From assembly GCA_963812075.1 (NCBI GenBank), contig CAWETN010000008.1:1-64000 (forward strand): a DNA stretch of 64,000 nucleotides, given 5' to 3'. A model generated the notes under the pieces. The model was not told where the DNA came from. It saw nothing but the letters and a program-made list of their open reading frames with translations, and made no database searches. A program made the position numbers and the translations under genes. The stretch comes from JAMXLO01 sp963812075 (GTDB taxonomy: Bacteria > Pseudomonadota > Alphaproteobacteria > Acetobacterales > Acetobacteraceae). Shown piece after piece: positions 35,087 to 44,291 of this stretch. Every line of letters starts with the position of its first letter. Position 1 is the stretch's first letter.

Positions 35087-35201
35087 CGGGGTGCGCGGCA
35101 ACGTGATACGTCTCGCCCGACGTGTCGCGCCCGCGCCCGACGTTAACGCCACATTTCCGCCAGCCATCGATTGTTGCTTCCGGGAGACAAGGGAGTTCAT
35201 C

Positions 35202-36080
35202 GTGATCAAGCCATTGCGCAAGGCCGTCCTGCCGGTCGCCGGTCTCGGCACTAGGTTCCTGCCCGCCACCAAGGCGACCGCCAAGGAAATGCTGCCGGTG
35301 GTCGACAAGCCCTTGATCCAGTACGCCGTCGAGGAGGCCAGGGCAGCGGGCATCGAGCAATTCTGCATGGTAACCGGCCGCGGCAAGACCGCTCTGGTCG
35401 AGCATTTCGACATCGCCTTCGAGCTCGAGGCGACGCTGCGCGAACGAAACAAGACGGCCGAGTTGGCGACCCTGCGCGACATCCAGGTCGAGCCTGGCTC
35501 GATCGTGACCGTGCGCCAGCAGGTGCCGCTTGGTCTGGGCCACGCGATCTGGTGCGCACGCGCCTTCATCGGCGACGATCCGTTCGCCATCCTGCTGCCG
35601 GACGATCTGGTGCTGGCCGACACGCCGTGCCTGCGGCAGCTCGCCGACGTGTATCGCGACACCGGCGGCAACGTCGTCGCGGTCACCGAGGTGCCGCGCG
35701 AGCAGACCAACCGCTACGGCATCCTGCGCACCGGCAAGGACGACGGCAGGCTGGTCGAGGTGCTGGGGCTGGTCGAGAAGCCGGCGCCGAAGGATGCACC
35801 CTCCAACCTCTCGGTGATCGGCCGCTACGTGCTGATGCCCGAGGTGATCGGCCACCTGGCGCGTATGGAACGCGGCGCCGGCGGCGAGGTGCAGCTGACC
35901 GACGGCATGGCGAAGCTGATCGGCACACAGCCGTTCCACGGCCTGCGCTATGAGGGTCAGCGGTTCGACTGCGGCGACAAGGCGGGGTTCCTCGAGGCGC
36001 AGATCGCCTATGCGCTGAAGCGTCCCGACCTGGCGGACGCGGTGCGCGGCTTCCTGCGGCACTACGCGCAGTTCTGCTGA
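35202..36080 (+). CDS. galU: UTP-glucose-1-phosphate uridylyltransferase
   Basis: A 292-aa enzyme that makes UDP-glucose from UTP and glucose-1-phosphate for polysaccharide and LPS synthesis. The nucleotide-binding motif GLGTRFLPATKATAKEML begins at residue 14, and DKPLIQYAVEEA, LLPDDLVLA, NRYGIL and RFDCGDKAGFLEA are typical GalU motifs. I choose GTG 35202 because AAGGGAG lies at 35189-35195 and the domain begins within six residues; no suitable ATG exists nearby. The phosphomannomutase gene follows 1 bp after its stop, so the two are one transcription unit for activated sugars. Confidence 0.92.
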   Translation: MIKPLRKAVLPVAGLGTRFLPATKATAKEMLPVVDKPLIQYAVEEARAAGIEQFCMVTGRGKTALVEHFDIAFELEATLRERNKTAELATLRDIQVEPGSIVTVRQQVPLGLGHAIWCARAFIGDDPFAILLPDDLVLADTPCLRQLADVYRDTGGNVVAVTEVPREQTNRYGILRTGKDDGRLVEVLGLVEKPAPKDAPSNLSVIGRYVLMPEVIGHLARMERGAGGEVQLTDGMAKLIGTQPFHGLRYEGQRFDCGDKAGFLEAQIAYALKRPDLADAVRGFLRHYAQFC

Positions 36081-36081
36081 G

Positions 36082-37491
36082 ATGGGCTGGACCCACGCGT
36101 TCCATCCGACCACGCTCCGCGAGTACGACATCCGCGGCACGGTCGGCCGCACCTTGTCGGATGCGGACGCCTTCGCGGTCGGCCGCTGCTTCGGCTCGAT
36201 CGTCGCGCGGCGCGGCGGCCGGACGGTCGCGGTCGGCTATGACGGGCGGCTGTCCAGCCCGCAGCTGGAAGCGGCGCTGGCGAAGGGCCTGAGCGCCAGC
36301 GGTGTCGAGGCGGTTCGTATCGGGCGTGGCCCGACGCCGATGCTGTACTACGCGTCGACGAAGCTCGTGGCGGATGGCGCGGTGATGGTCACCGGCAGCC
36401 ACAATCCGCCCGACCACAACGGCTTCAAGATGGTACTGGCCGGCAAGCCGTTCTTCGGCGAGCAGATCAAGACGCTGGGCGGGCTGGCCGCCGCGGGGGA
36501 CGTGGTGGACGAGACCGCGGTGCCGGAACGGCGCGTGGATGTCTCCGCCGACTATGTGGCGCGTCTGCTGTCCGACTGGGACGGCGGCGATCGGATGCTG
36601 AAGGTGGTGTGGGACAACGGCAACGGCGCCGCCGGCGAGGTGCTGCAGCGTCTCGTCGCGGGCCTGCCGGGCGAGCACGTCGTGCTGAACGGCGAGATCG
36701 ATGGCAGGTTTCCCGCGCACCATCCCGATCCGACGATACCGGCGAACCTGCAGCAGCTGATCGCCGAGGTCGCCGCGCGGCGCGCCGATGTCGGCATCGC
36801 GTTCGACGGCGACGCCGACCGTATCGGGCTGGTCGATGATGCCGGGAAAATCCTGTTCGGCGACCAGTTGCTGGTGCTGCTGGCGCGCGACGTACTGCGC
36901 GAGCGTCCCGGTGCGACGATCATCGCCGACGTCAAGGCGAGCCAGGTGCTGTTCGACGAAATCGCGCGCGCCGGCGGCAATCCGCTGATGTGGCGCACCG
37001 GGCACAGCCTGATCAAGGCGAAGATGGCCGAGACCGGCTCGCCGCTGGCCGGCGAGATGTCGGGCCACATCTTCTTTGCCGACCGCTGGTACGGCTTCGA
37101 CGACGCGCTGTACGCAGGGGTGCGCACCCTTGGCGTGCTGGCGCGTCTGGACCGCAGGCTGTCCGACCTGCGCGACGAGCTGCCGCAGGTGATCAACACG
37201 CCGGAAGTGCGGTTCGACTGCGACGACACGCGCAAGTTCGCGGTCATCGAAGAAGTTGCCGCGCGGCTGCGCGCCGCGGGCGCGAAGGTGTCGGAGACGG
37301 ACGGCGTGCGCGTGCTGACCGACGACGGCTGGTGGCTGCTGCGCGCCTCGAACACCCAGGCGGTGCTGGTGGCGCGCGCCGAGGCGGCGACCGAGGCAGG
37401 GCTCGAGCGGCTGAAGCAGGCGCTGGTGCGGCAGCTCGAGGCGTCGGGCCTTCCGGCACCGGATTTCTCCGGCAGCCACGCCGGCCACTGA
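36082..37491 (+). CDS. Phosphomannomutase/phosphoglucomutase
   Basis: A 469-aa alpha-D-phosphohexomutase, interconverting hexose 6- and 1-phosphates and so feeding GalU. The active-site phosphoserine is Ser106 in TGSHNPPDHNGFK, the Mg2+ loop DGDADR is at residues 242-247, the sugar-binding loop is GEMSGHIFF, and the phosphate-binding loop is near RASNTQ. It starts 1 bp after galU, so co-translation is likely. AlgC/ManB-type dual specificity is likely but not provable. Confidence 0.9.
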   Translation: MGWTHAFHPTTLREYDIRGTVGRTLSDADAFAVGRCFGSIVARRGGRTVAVGYDGRLSSPQLEAALAKGLSASGVEAVRIGRGPTPMLYYASTKLVADGAVMVTGSHNPPDHNGFKMVLAGKPFFGEQIKTLGGLAAAGDVVDETAVPERRVDVSADYVARLLSDWDGGDRMLKVVWDNGNGAAGEVLQRLVAGLPGEHVVLNGEIDGRFPAHHPDPTIPANLQQLIAEVAARRADVGIAFDGDADRIGLVDDAGKILFGDQLLVLLARDVLRERPGATIIADVKASQVLFDEIARAGGNPLMWRTGHSLIKAKMAETGSPLAGEMSGHIFFADRWYGFDDALYAGVRTLGVLARLDRRLSDLRDELPQVINTPEVRFDCDDTRKFAVIEEVAARLRAAGAKVSETDGVRVLTDDGWWLLRASNTQAVLVARAEAATEAGLERLKQALVRQLEASGLPAPDFSGSHAGH

Positions 37492-37588
37492 TCCCTTCGT
37501 TCCGGGCCGAAGCAAAGCGCGCTGATCCGCGGCGCGCGATCGCTTACGTCCTCTGTGCCGAAAGGCGCAATCAAAGGAGGACGAGACG

Positions 37589-37897
37589 ATGCAGTCACAG
37601 AAGATCACGGGCCGCCTGGCGGTGACCGCGCTATGGGAGGCACGCGACGGCGAGGCCGATGCGGTTGCCGATATCCTCGCGCGCTTCGTGCCGCAGGCGC
37701 GACAGGAGCCCGGCGTGCAGCTGTTCACGGTGAACCGCGCGCTCGACGATCCCGCGCACTTCCTGTTCTTCGAGGTGTTCGACGATGCGGCGGCCTACGA
37801 GGCGCATCAGCAGACGCCGCACTTCAAGGCGCTGATCCTGGGCGAAGGACTGCCGCGTCTGAACCGTCGGGAGCGCCGGCAGTACGCGCCGATCTGA
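37589..37897 (+). CDS. Putative quinol monooxygenase (ABM domain)
   Basis: A 102-aa antibiotic-biosynthesis-monooxygenase-domain protein, a dimeric alpha+beta barrel that oxidises quinols or similar compounds without cofactor, as YgiN does. Family features: LAVTALWEARDGEADAVADI, the EPGVQLFTVNRALDDP segment and FFEVFDDAAAYEAHQQTPHF. The AAAGGAGGACGAG ribosome site lies immediately upstream. It stands alone between the phosphomannomutase gene and the IS66 neighbourhood. Confidence 0.8.
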   Translation: MQSQKITGRLAVTALWEARDGEADAVADILARFVPQARQEPGVQLFTVNRALDDPAHFLFFEVFDDAAAYEAHQQTPHFKALILGEGLPRLNRRERRQYAPI

Positions 37898-38008
37898 TCG
37901 GCAGCGCAGATCGGAACCGCAAAGCACGCGGATGACGCGAAAACGGCATCAGGCCGCCCGGCGGGTGCCCGGCCGTTCTGCGTGTTCTGCGTGGTTTGCG
38001 GTACCATT

Positions 38009-38701
38009 TCAGGGCGGGCCGGTGGCGGGCGCCGCGGACCGCGGCGGTAGCGCTGGCTGTGCCAGGTCCGCTCGATCGCCGGGGCCGGCGGCGAACAGAC
38101 GCCGATGCAGGGTGTCGAGGAAGCCGGCGAGGCTGCCGCCATAGGTGATGATGGCGTGGCTGAGTTCGCGCCAGAGCGCCGCGTCGAGCCGGCCCGGCGC
38201 GATGCCGAAGTCGCGGCAGATATCGGCGATCACGGCGCCGATCGGACGACGGCGCAACTCGGCGGCAATTTCCAGCTCGGTGGGAAGCTGCGCGAGATGC
38301 GGATCCTCGGTGCGCCTGGCGTGGCGGGGTTCGGGCCGGGCATCCGGCCGCGCAACCTGCTCGGCCGGGCTGGAGCGGGGAGAGGGGGCGGGCGAGGGCG
38401 TGAGGTCCCGACCGCTTGCGGCGCGGCGGCTGAGCGCGGCTTCCAAGGCGGCGGCGCGACGCAGGCCTGCGGTGATGCGGGCGAGGATGACGGCGAGATC
38501 GGCGGTGCCGAAGGGTCTGGCGAACAGCACGAAGTCCGGAGCGGCGGCGCGCTGCTGGACGGTGACGGCGAGCTGCCTGCCGTAGTCGATCAGCCGGCGC
38601 AGCAGGCCGAGGACGCGGCCGATGCGGCTGGGCACGGCGACGCTGGCCGGAGGTGGATCGGTAGCGATGGTCGCGGCGGCGGGGTGGGCGTCGACAGGCA
38701 T
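38009..38701 (-). CDS. Hypothetical protein with proline-rich linker
   Basis: A 230-aa protein. The N-terminal half is Ala-rich and helical (IGRVLGLLRRLIDYGRQLAV). A Ser/Pro/Arg linker (TPSPAPSPRSSPAEQVARPD) follows, and the C-terminal half contains ELEIAAELRRRPIGAVIADI and ALWRELSHAIITYGG. No enzyme motif is visible. The start ATG 38701 is uncertain; an in-frame ATG at 38752 would add MGVFSLTQPAFDVLVAF. A TTGACA hexamer at 38734-38739 (minus strand) may be its -35 box if the shorter start is right. The IS66 element is inserted about 190 bp upstream. Confidence 0.55.
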   Translation of the reverse strand: MPVDAHPAAATIATDPPPASVAVPSRIGRVLGLLRRLIDYGRQLAVTVQQRAAAPDFVLFARPFGTADLAVILARITAGLRRAAALEAALSRRAASGRDLTPSPAPSPRSSPAEQVARPDARPEPRHARRTEDPHLAQLPTELEIAAELRRRPIGAVIADICRDFGIAPGRLDAALWRELSHAIITYGGSLAGFLDTLHRRLFAAGPGDRADLAQPALPPRSAAPATGPP

Positions 38702-38881
38702 GAACGCAACAAGAACATCAAAGGCGGGTTGTGTCAAGGAAAATACTCCCATATTGTGGGGCCTGTCCCTCCATGCCCGATGCTTCAGGCGTCATCGGCT
38801 GGCCCTTCGGCCTTCTGTCTGGGCGTTCGCTTAACTTCCGCAGGCGGCTTGCCTTCCAGTGCAATAACAATGATTTATATA

Positions 38882-38889
38882 TCAACATT
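38882..38889. repeat. Left target-site duplication of the IS66-type element
   Basis: The 8 bp TCAACATT directly before the left inverted repeat recur exactly at 40536-40543 after the right one. An 8-bp duplication is characteristic of IS66 transposition. Confidence 0.93.
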
Positions 38890-40535
38890 GTAATCGGGGC
38901 ATAACCCCGGGGCAGGCTTGATTTTCCCGCTTGCCCCGACGCGGGCGGGTACAATTCGGTTGTGGCATGCCACCGCCGGCCAATTTTTCCGACTTGTCCC
39001 GTGCCGAGCTGGAAGCTCGGTTTGTGGAACTGCTGGGCGAGGTATCAGAACTGAAGCAGATCGTGCTGGTGCAGCGCGATGAGATCGCCCGGCTGAAGGG
39101 CCTCAAGGGCCGGCCGTCGATCAAACCAAGCGGGATGGAGAACGCGACGGGGTTGAAGCGTGGCGGCAAGCGGGCCAAACGCCGGCGCCGCGGTAAGGTG
39201 ACGGCGCGGGTCGTGCCCGAGACCGAGGTGTTGCGGGTGGCGCATCCGACGGGTTCTCAGTTCAAAGGTTACGAGCCCTACCAAGTGCAGGAGTTGGTGC
39301 TGACCGCGCGAGTGGTACGCTATCGCCGAGAGCGCTGGCTGACGCCGCAGGGCGAGACGATCGTGGCGCCGCTGCCCAGCGGCATTCGCGGCCATTTTGG
39401 CCCAGAGCTGCGTCGCTTCGTACTGATGCAGTATCACCAGGGTCAGGTGACGGTCGAACGCCTGGTCGCGCAGCTTCAGGCGATTGGGGTCAGCATTTCC
39501 AAGCGTCAGCTCATGCGCCTGCTGATCGACCGGCAGGACGACTTTCTGACGGAGACCCGCGAGGTGCTGCGTGCTGGCCTGGAAACGGCCGACTGGATCA
39601 CGGTGGACGATACTGGCGCGCGCCACCGCGGCTCCAATGGCGTCTGCACGCAGATCGGCAACGACAACTTCGCCTGGTTCGGCACGACGGGCAGCAAGAG
39701 CCGCCTCAACTTCCTCGACCTGCTGCGCGCTGGTCACACCGACTATACGATCAACGATGCAGCCTTGGAGTACATGCGGGAACATGCCCTGGCCGGAACG
39801 CTCGTGTCAGCGACTGGCGCGATGCACACGCGGCGGCAGTCTCCGCGACGATGAGCAGCGCTCTGCGCATGCTGGAATGCGTCTGCACGCTGGTCGGCAT
39901 CGCCGATTGCCATCGCCACTGAGGGGGCGCTACGGGGTGCGGTGAATGCATCGGTTCCTGTGCGAGGCGGTAGTGGTCAGCGACGACGCGGGACAATTCA
40001 ACGTCGCAACTCTCTGGATCCACGCCGAGCGCCTGGTGCACAAGCTGGAGACGTTCACTGACCACCAGCGTGTCGTCCAGCAGCATGTCGCGGGCTGATC
40101 TGGTGGAATGCCGACCTGAAGGCCTACCGGCTGAACCGACGCGACGTCGACGCAGTGAATTGCGGGCGCGCTTCGCATCTAACAGCGTAAGGCTTCGTCA
40201 CCCTTGACCGCCTGCTGAAACGGCTGCACGCCAACAAAGACGAGCTGTCGATGGTGCTCGATCACCCGGAAATTCCGCTGCACACCAATGGATCGGAAAA
40301 CGCCGTTGCCTCCAACGCCACGTCAGCGGCGGAACCCACAGCGACATCGGTCGCGACTGCCGCGACGCGTTTCTCGGGCTCGCCAAGACATGCAGCAAGC
40401 TCGGCATCGCCTTCTGGGTACCTTGGCGCCAGGCTCGGCGTCTGCGGCAGCCCCGCCGTCCCCCAGCTTCCAGACCTCATCCGTTGCCGCGGACACGCCT
40501 GACGTAGCAGCGGCCCGGGGTTATGCCCCGATTAC
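38890..40535 (+). mobile_element. Complete IS66-family element (ISBst12-like, single-gene type), 1,646 bp
   Basis: The element is bounded by perfect 22-bp terminal inverted repeats beginning GTAATCGGGGCATAACCCC (38890-38911 and 40514-40535). They start with the GTAA typical of IS66 ends and are flanked by the 8-bp duplication TCAACATT. Length and content (one transposase gene, no tnpA/tnpB) match the ISBst12 subgroup. The transposase frame is broken several times, so the copy should be inactive unless the indels are sequence errors. It separates a hypothetical gene from a decayed DUF433/DUF5615 toxin-antitoxin pair. Confidence 0.92.
38967..40503 (+). pseudogene. IS66-family transposase (TnpC), disrupted by several frame breaks
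   Basis: The first frame (to TGA 39854) gives about 295 aa: an N-terminal leucine-zipper-like region (ELEARFVELLGEVSELKQIV), a basic linker, and the start of the catalytic domain (TADWITVDDTGARHRGSNG, including the first catalytic Asp). Downstream pieces lie in other frames: AVVVSDDAGQFNVATLWIHA with AERLVHKLETF near 39970-40090, then LDRLLKRLHANKDELSMVLD and IPLHTNGSEN near 40205-40305, then FLGLAKTCSKLGIAFW near 40375. The C-terminal catalytic Glu of LHTNGSEN is still recognisable. At least four indels are needed to restore one frame. Confidence 0.85.
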
Positions 40536-40543
40536 TCAACATT
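40536..40543. repeat. Right target-site duplication of the IS66-type element
   Basis: TCAACATT, identical to 38882-38889. The insertion target was therefore TCAACATT, lying about 60 bp upstream of the toxin-antitoxin remnant. Confidence 0.93.
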
Positions 40544-40601
40544 GCCGGGTGATTGAGCACGTGGTACCAGATCGCAAGCGCCCACCCAGCCGCAGGCGAT
40601 C

Positions 40602-41112
40602 ATGTTCGGAATGAGCGACGTAATCGCCGCCTTCTGCGAGGATCATGTCACGCGGCTAACGGGTCTCGAAGCGTAGACTGCGCTACTGGGACAAGACCGG
40701 ATGCCCCGAGCTCCGGACGAGAACCTGAGTGCCGTTCAGTCGCATCTACTCGTTCAAGGACGTAGTTGCAGTGCGAGTGCTCGAGATGCTGCGCGTCCAA
40801 CCGCCCGGGACTGCCCACGGAGCTGAGGGACCTAAGTCTGGGCCAATAAAGATCGCCAAGAGGTTAGCAAGATCATCTCCAACTCCGGGGATGGAGGCGA
40901 AATCAAGTGGCGTTCCCGCCCAGAATTCAGACATGTCAGGGTACGTGGGATAAGCCGTAATTCTTGGACAATCTCTGGCACTCGCATTCGAGTAATTTCA
41001 TCAGGAGACTTCACGAGGACGCTACTCGATTGAGCAGATTATCGCTGAGTATCCTGACCTGACGCCAGAGGACGTGAAGGCTGCGCTGCGCCACCATCAG
41101 GCCGCAGCATAG
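40602..41112 (+). pseudogene. Decayed DUF433-type antitoxin (MerR-like N-terminus, DUF433 C-terminus)
   Basis: Reading across stops and frame changes recovers MFGMSDVIAAFCEDHVTRLT, then RLRYWDKTG and PFSRIYSFKDVVAVRVLEML, the MerR-like N-terminal domain of long DUF433 antitoxins. It ends with RYSIEQIIAEYPDLTPEDVK and AALRHHQAAA, the DUF433 signature. In-frame stops occur near 40674 and 40727, and the middle part is scrambled. Only the family layout, not function, survives. The toxin remnant follows 11 bp downstream. Confidence 0.65.
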
Positions 41113-41123
41113 CGGCTTAACTG

Positions 41124-41495
41124 GTGGAAACACCTGTCCTGAGGGTGTTTATAGACCAGTGCGTTCCAGACTCCGCCGGTAGAGCGTTCCAAGAGCATGG
41201 CCACGAGGTGATCTACCTGAGAGAAAGGATCGCCACCGACAGCCCAGACCCACTCGTTGCTGCTGTAGCCAAGCCAACGAAGCGATTCTTGTCAGTTTCC
41301 CAATCGCCATGGCGTAGGGAGACGCGAGTTCCGTAGGTTGTCTCTGATCAAGCTCAGCTGCAGGGAGTCAGGTGCTATGCACGTATCAATCAGGCGATGA
41401 CCCTGATCTACCACGAGTGGAACGTAGCACAGGACGGCCGTGACCGGCGGCTCTTCATGGACATTACGGATAGCACGATGCGCACCCTACGATGA
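41124..41495 (+). pseudogene. Decayed DUF5615 (PIN-like) toxin
   Basis: The first frame gives VLRVFIDQCVPDSAGRAFQE then HGHEVIYLRE and SPDPLVAAVA. This matches the usual DUF5615 start (FLDxNVPxSVxxFLRxxGHEV... DSPDxxVA). The frame then breaks near 41275; a shifted frame gives EAILVSF. Later pieces RRLSLIKLSCRES and MTLIYHEWNVAQDGRDRRLF appear in other frames, as in the family's C-terminus. It is the toxin half of the pair with the DUF433 remnant. Confidence 0.6.
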
Positions 41496-41671
41496 TTACC
41501 TCTCATCCTTGCACATCACTACATCAAAAGGATGAACTATTCCTGAATACTTCTATCGCCGCTCATGTGCCCATTCTGCCTTGTGCGAGCACGGGCGGCA
41601 CGGAGAACCGCGGGGCCGGGCAACGCGCCATGCGCCTTGTGTCAGCCATTCACGCCTTGCGATAGTGCCGG

Positions 41672-43084
41672 ATGCACCTCGCCTACCTCTCCGCCGCTGA
41701 ACTCGCCGCGCTGATCCGCCGTCGCGAGGTCTCACCCGTCGAGGTGATGCGGGCAACGCTGGACCGCATCGAGCGCAGCCAGCCGGAGCTCAATGCATTC
41801 ATCACCGTCACCGCCGATGCGGCGATGGACGGCGCGCGCGCGGCGGAGGCTGCGGTGATGCGGGGCGAGGCGATTGGGCCGCTGCACGGCGTGCCGGTGG
41901 CGGTGAAGGACCTCATCCCCACCGCGGGGCTTCGCACCACCTGGGGCTCGCTGATCTTCAAGGACCACGTCCCCGATCGCGACGCCGTCGCGGTTGCGCG
42001 CCTGAAGCAGGCCGGCGCCATCGTGGTCGGCAAGACCACGACGCCGGAATTCGGCCAGCAGTGCCTGACGCAGGCGCCGCTGTTCGGCCGTACGCGCAAC
42101 GCCTGGCGCGCCGATCGCAGTTCGGGCGGTTCCAGCGGCGGCTCGGCGGTCGCGGTCGCCGCCGGACTCGTGCCCATCGCGGTCGCCACCGACGGCGGCG
42201 GATCGACGCGCATTCCCGCCGCCTGCAACGGCGTCGTCGGCTTCAAGCAGGGGCTCGGCGTGGTGCCGCAGGAATACGCGCAGGACGGCTTCGGCAACAT
42301 CTCCTACACCACGCCGATGACGCGCACCGTGCTGGACACTGCGCTGATGCTGGACGCGATGGCGGGAACCGACCCGCGCGATCCGCTCACGGTGGGCCGG
42401 CCGAAGGCCGACTTCGTCGCCGCGGCACAGGCCGGTGAGCTGAAGGGCGTGCGCATCGCCTGGCGTGCCAGGCTGGGCAATGCAGCGGTGGCGTCCGCCG
42501 TGCTGACCGCGTGCGAGGCCGCACTGGCGGCGTTCGCCGAACTCGGCGCGGAGGTAAGCGAGTTGACAGCGCCGTTCGAGAACCCCGAAGCGGTGTGGTT
42601 CGTCAACAACGGCGCCTACCGGATGGCGCAGTTCGGTCATCACCTGCAGCGGCATCGGGCCATCATGTGCCCGACCTTCGTGCGGCAGATGGACCGCGTC
42701 GCGACCTACTCGGCGGCTGAACTGTACGACGCGATCTTCCAGCGCACGCGACTCTACCGGCAGGTGCAGGCATGGTTCGACAGCTGCGACATCGTCGCGA
42801 TGCCCACGCTGTCGCGCAGCGCGGTGCCGATCGATCAGGACTTCTTCGGGCCGATCGAGATCGACAACCAGCTGGTCGAGAACATCCGTGCCGCCTGGTA
42901 TCCGTATACGATGCCGTTCAACCTGACCGGCAACCCCGCGGTCAGCCTGCCGTGCGGGTTCGATGGCGCGGGAATGCCGCTGGCGATCCAGTTGGTCGCT
43001 CGCCCGGGAGCGGATGCCGAACTGCTGCGCATGGCGGCGGCATTCGAGGCGGCACGACCGTGGAGGCAGCACAGGCCTGCGTAA
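41672..43084 (+). CDS. Amidase (amidase-signature family)
   Basis: A 470-aa amidase-signature hydrolase. The Ser-cisSer-Lys triad is complete and sits at the same positions as in GatA: Lys79 (VAVKDL), Ser154 (SSGGSSGGSA) and Ser178 (TDGGGSTRIPA). It hydrolyses an amide of unknown structure. gatC and gatB are not adjacent, and the C-terminal half (YDAIFQRTRLYRQVQAWFDS) resembles stand-alone amidases rather than the tRNA amidotransferase subunit. It is convergent with the EIIA gene (62 bp gap). Confidence 0.88.
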   Translation: MHLAYLSAAELAALIRRREVSPVEVMRATLDRIERSQPELNAFITVTADAAMDGARAAEAAVMRGEAIGPLHGVPVAVKDLIPTAGLRTTWGSLIFKDHVPDRDAVAVARLKQAGAIVVGKTTTPEFGQQCLTQAPLFGRTRNAWRADRSSGGSSGGSAVAVAAGLVPIAVATDGGGSTRIPAACNGVVGFKQGLGVVPQEYAQDGFGNISYTTPMTRTVLDTALMLDAMAGTDPRDPLTVGRPKADFVAAAQAGELKGVRIAWRARLGNAAVASAVLTACEAALAAFAELGAEVSELTAPFENPEAVWFVNNGAYRMAQFGHHLQRHRAIMCPTFVRQMDRVATYSAAELYDAIFQRTRLYRQVQAWFDSCDIVAMPTLSRSAVPIDQDFFGPIEIDNQLVENIRAAWYPYTMPFNLTGNPAVSLPCGFDGAGMPLAIQLVARPGADAELLRMAAAFEAARPWRQHRPA

Positions 43085-43146
43085 GGCCAGCCACTGCCTG
43101 GGTCGATCGGGCCTTGGGCGCGAACGCCCTGGCTGGAGAGCGGTCC

Positions 43147-43593
43147 TCAGGCGCCAACGAGCAGCGCGTGCAGCGCCGGAGCATCCGAAGCCTGTCGCAG
43201 GCGCTGCAGGAAACCGGCGTCGCGCAGCGGACGTGACAGCGCCGCGAGCGTCGCCAGATGCTGATTGCCGTTGTCGGGCGGGCTCAGCAGCAGCACCACC
43301 AGGTCGACCTTGCGTTCATCGATGGCGGCGAAGTCGATCGGCCGCGCGAGCCGGCCGAACAGCACAAAGGGTGCGTTCAATCCGGCGAGGCGTGCATGCG
43401 GCAGCGCAAATCCTCGGCCCAGCCCGGTCGATCCGAGCGCCTCGCGCGCCTGCAGCGCCTCGAAGATCAGGCGGCGTTCCAGCCCCAGCGCGGCGGCCGC
43501 GCGTCCCGCCAGCTCCTGCAGCAGCTGTGCCTTGTCGGCGACGCGCAGCCCTACCACGACCTGCTCCGCGCCGATGAGATCGCCCAGCGGCAT
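43147..43593 (-). CDS. PTS EIIA (PtsN/EIIA-Ntr-like) protein coupled to kdpE
   Basis: A 148-aa EIIA domain of the fructose/nitrogen PTS family. The phosphorylatable His66 is in GRGFALPHARL, and VDLVVLLLSPPDNGNQHLAT is typical of EIIA-Ntr. Its start codon overlaps the kdpE stop by one base, so it is the last gene of the kdp regulatory unit. In E. coli unphosphorylated EIIA-Ntr binds KdpD and stimulates it. A dedicated copy next to kdpDE therefore suggests direct control of potassium signalling by PTS phosphorylation state; that role here is inference. No other PTS genes are in the window. Confidence 0.85.
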   Translation of the reverse strand: MPLGDLIGAEQVVVGLRVADKAQLLQELAGRAAAALGLERRLIFEALQAREALGSTGLGRGFALPHARLAGLNAPFVLFGRLARPIDFAAIDERKVDLVVLLLSPPDNGNQHLATLAALSRPLRDAGFLQRLRQASDAPALHALLVGA

Positions 43594-44291
43594 CAGTCGG
43601 GCGCCCGCAGGCGATAGCCGACACCGGTTTCGGTCGCGATATATTCGGGCTTCTCGGTATCCCGCTCGATCTTCTGGCGCAGCGCACGGATGTAGATGCG
43701 CAGATACTGCACGTCGGTGTTGGGTCCCCAGACCTCGCGCAGGATCATGCTGTGGGTCAGCACCTTGCCGGCATGCGCCACCAGCAGCCGCAGCAGATCG
43801 TATTCGCGCGGCGAGAACTTCACCTCCTCGCCGCGCACCGTCACGATCCGCCGCACCAGATCGACCATGAGGTCGCCGGCGCGGAACACCGGCCGCTCGC
43901 CTTGCTGCTGCAGGCTGTGGCGCTGTGCGGCGCGGATGCGCGCCAGCAGTTCGTCGATGCCGAACGGCTTGGTCACGTAGTCATCGGCGCCAAGGTCGAG
44001 CGCGGTCACCTTGGCCGCCTCGTTCTCGCGGCTCGACAGCACGATGATGGGCAGCATCGCGCCAGCTTCGCGAATGCGGCGGATCACGTCGAGGCCATCG
44101 ATGTCCGGCAGCCCGAGGTCCAGCACGACCAGGTCTGCGCGCCGCTGTCGTACTGCGTCCAACGCCGCCTGCCCGGTGGCGGCTTCGACCACGACGTAGC
44201 CCTGGCTGCCCAGGCCGGCGCGCAGGAAGCGCAGGATCGCCGGTTCGTCATCGACGACGAGTACGCGCAAGGCGGCGGAACCAGCGGTCAT
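43593..44291 (-). CDS. kdpE: Two-component response regulator KdpE
   Basis: A 232-aa OmpR/PhoB-family regulator. The receiver has Asp14-Asp15, phospho-acceptor Asp58 (LVVLDLGLPDIDG) and the TKPF Lys. The C-terminal winged helix has VKFSPREYDLLRLLVAHAGK, LTHSMILREVWG, VQYLRIYIRALRQKIE and TGVGYRL. It activates kdpFABC on low K+. Its start overlaps the kdpD stop by 4 bp (ATGA). Candidate binding sites are described at 51854 and 52150. Confidence 0.93.
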   Translation of the reverse strand: MTAGSAALRVLVVDDEPAILRFLRAGLGSQGYVVVEAATGQAALDAVRQRRADLVVLDLGLPDIDGLDVIRRIREAGAMLPIIVLSSRENEAAKVTALDLGADDYVTKPFGIDELLARIRAAQRHSLQQQGERPVFRAGDLMVDLVRRIVTVRGEEVKFSPREYDLLRLLVAHAGKVLTHSMILREVWGPNTDVQYLRIYIRALRQKIERDTEKPEYIATETGVGYRLRAPD

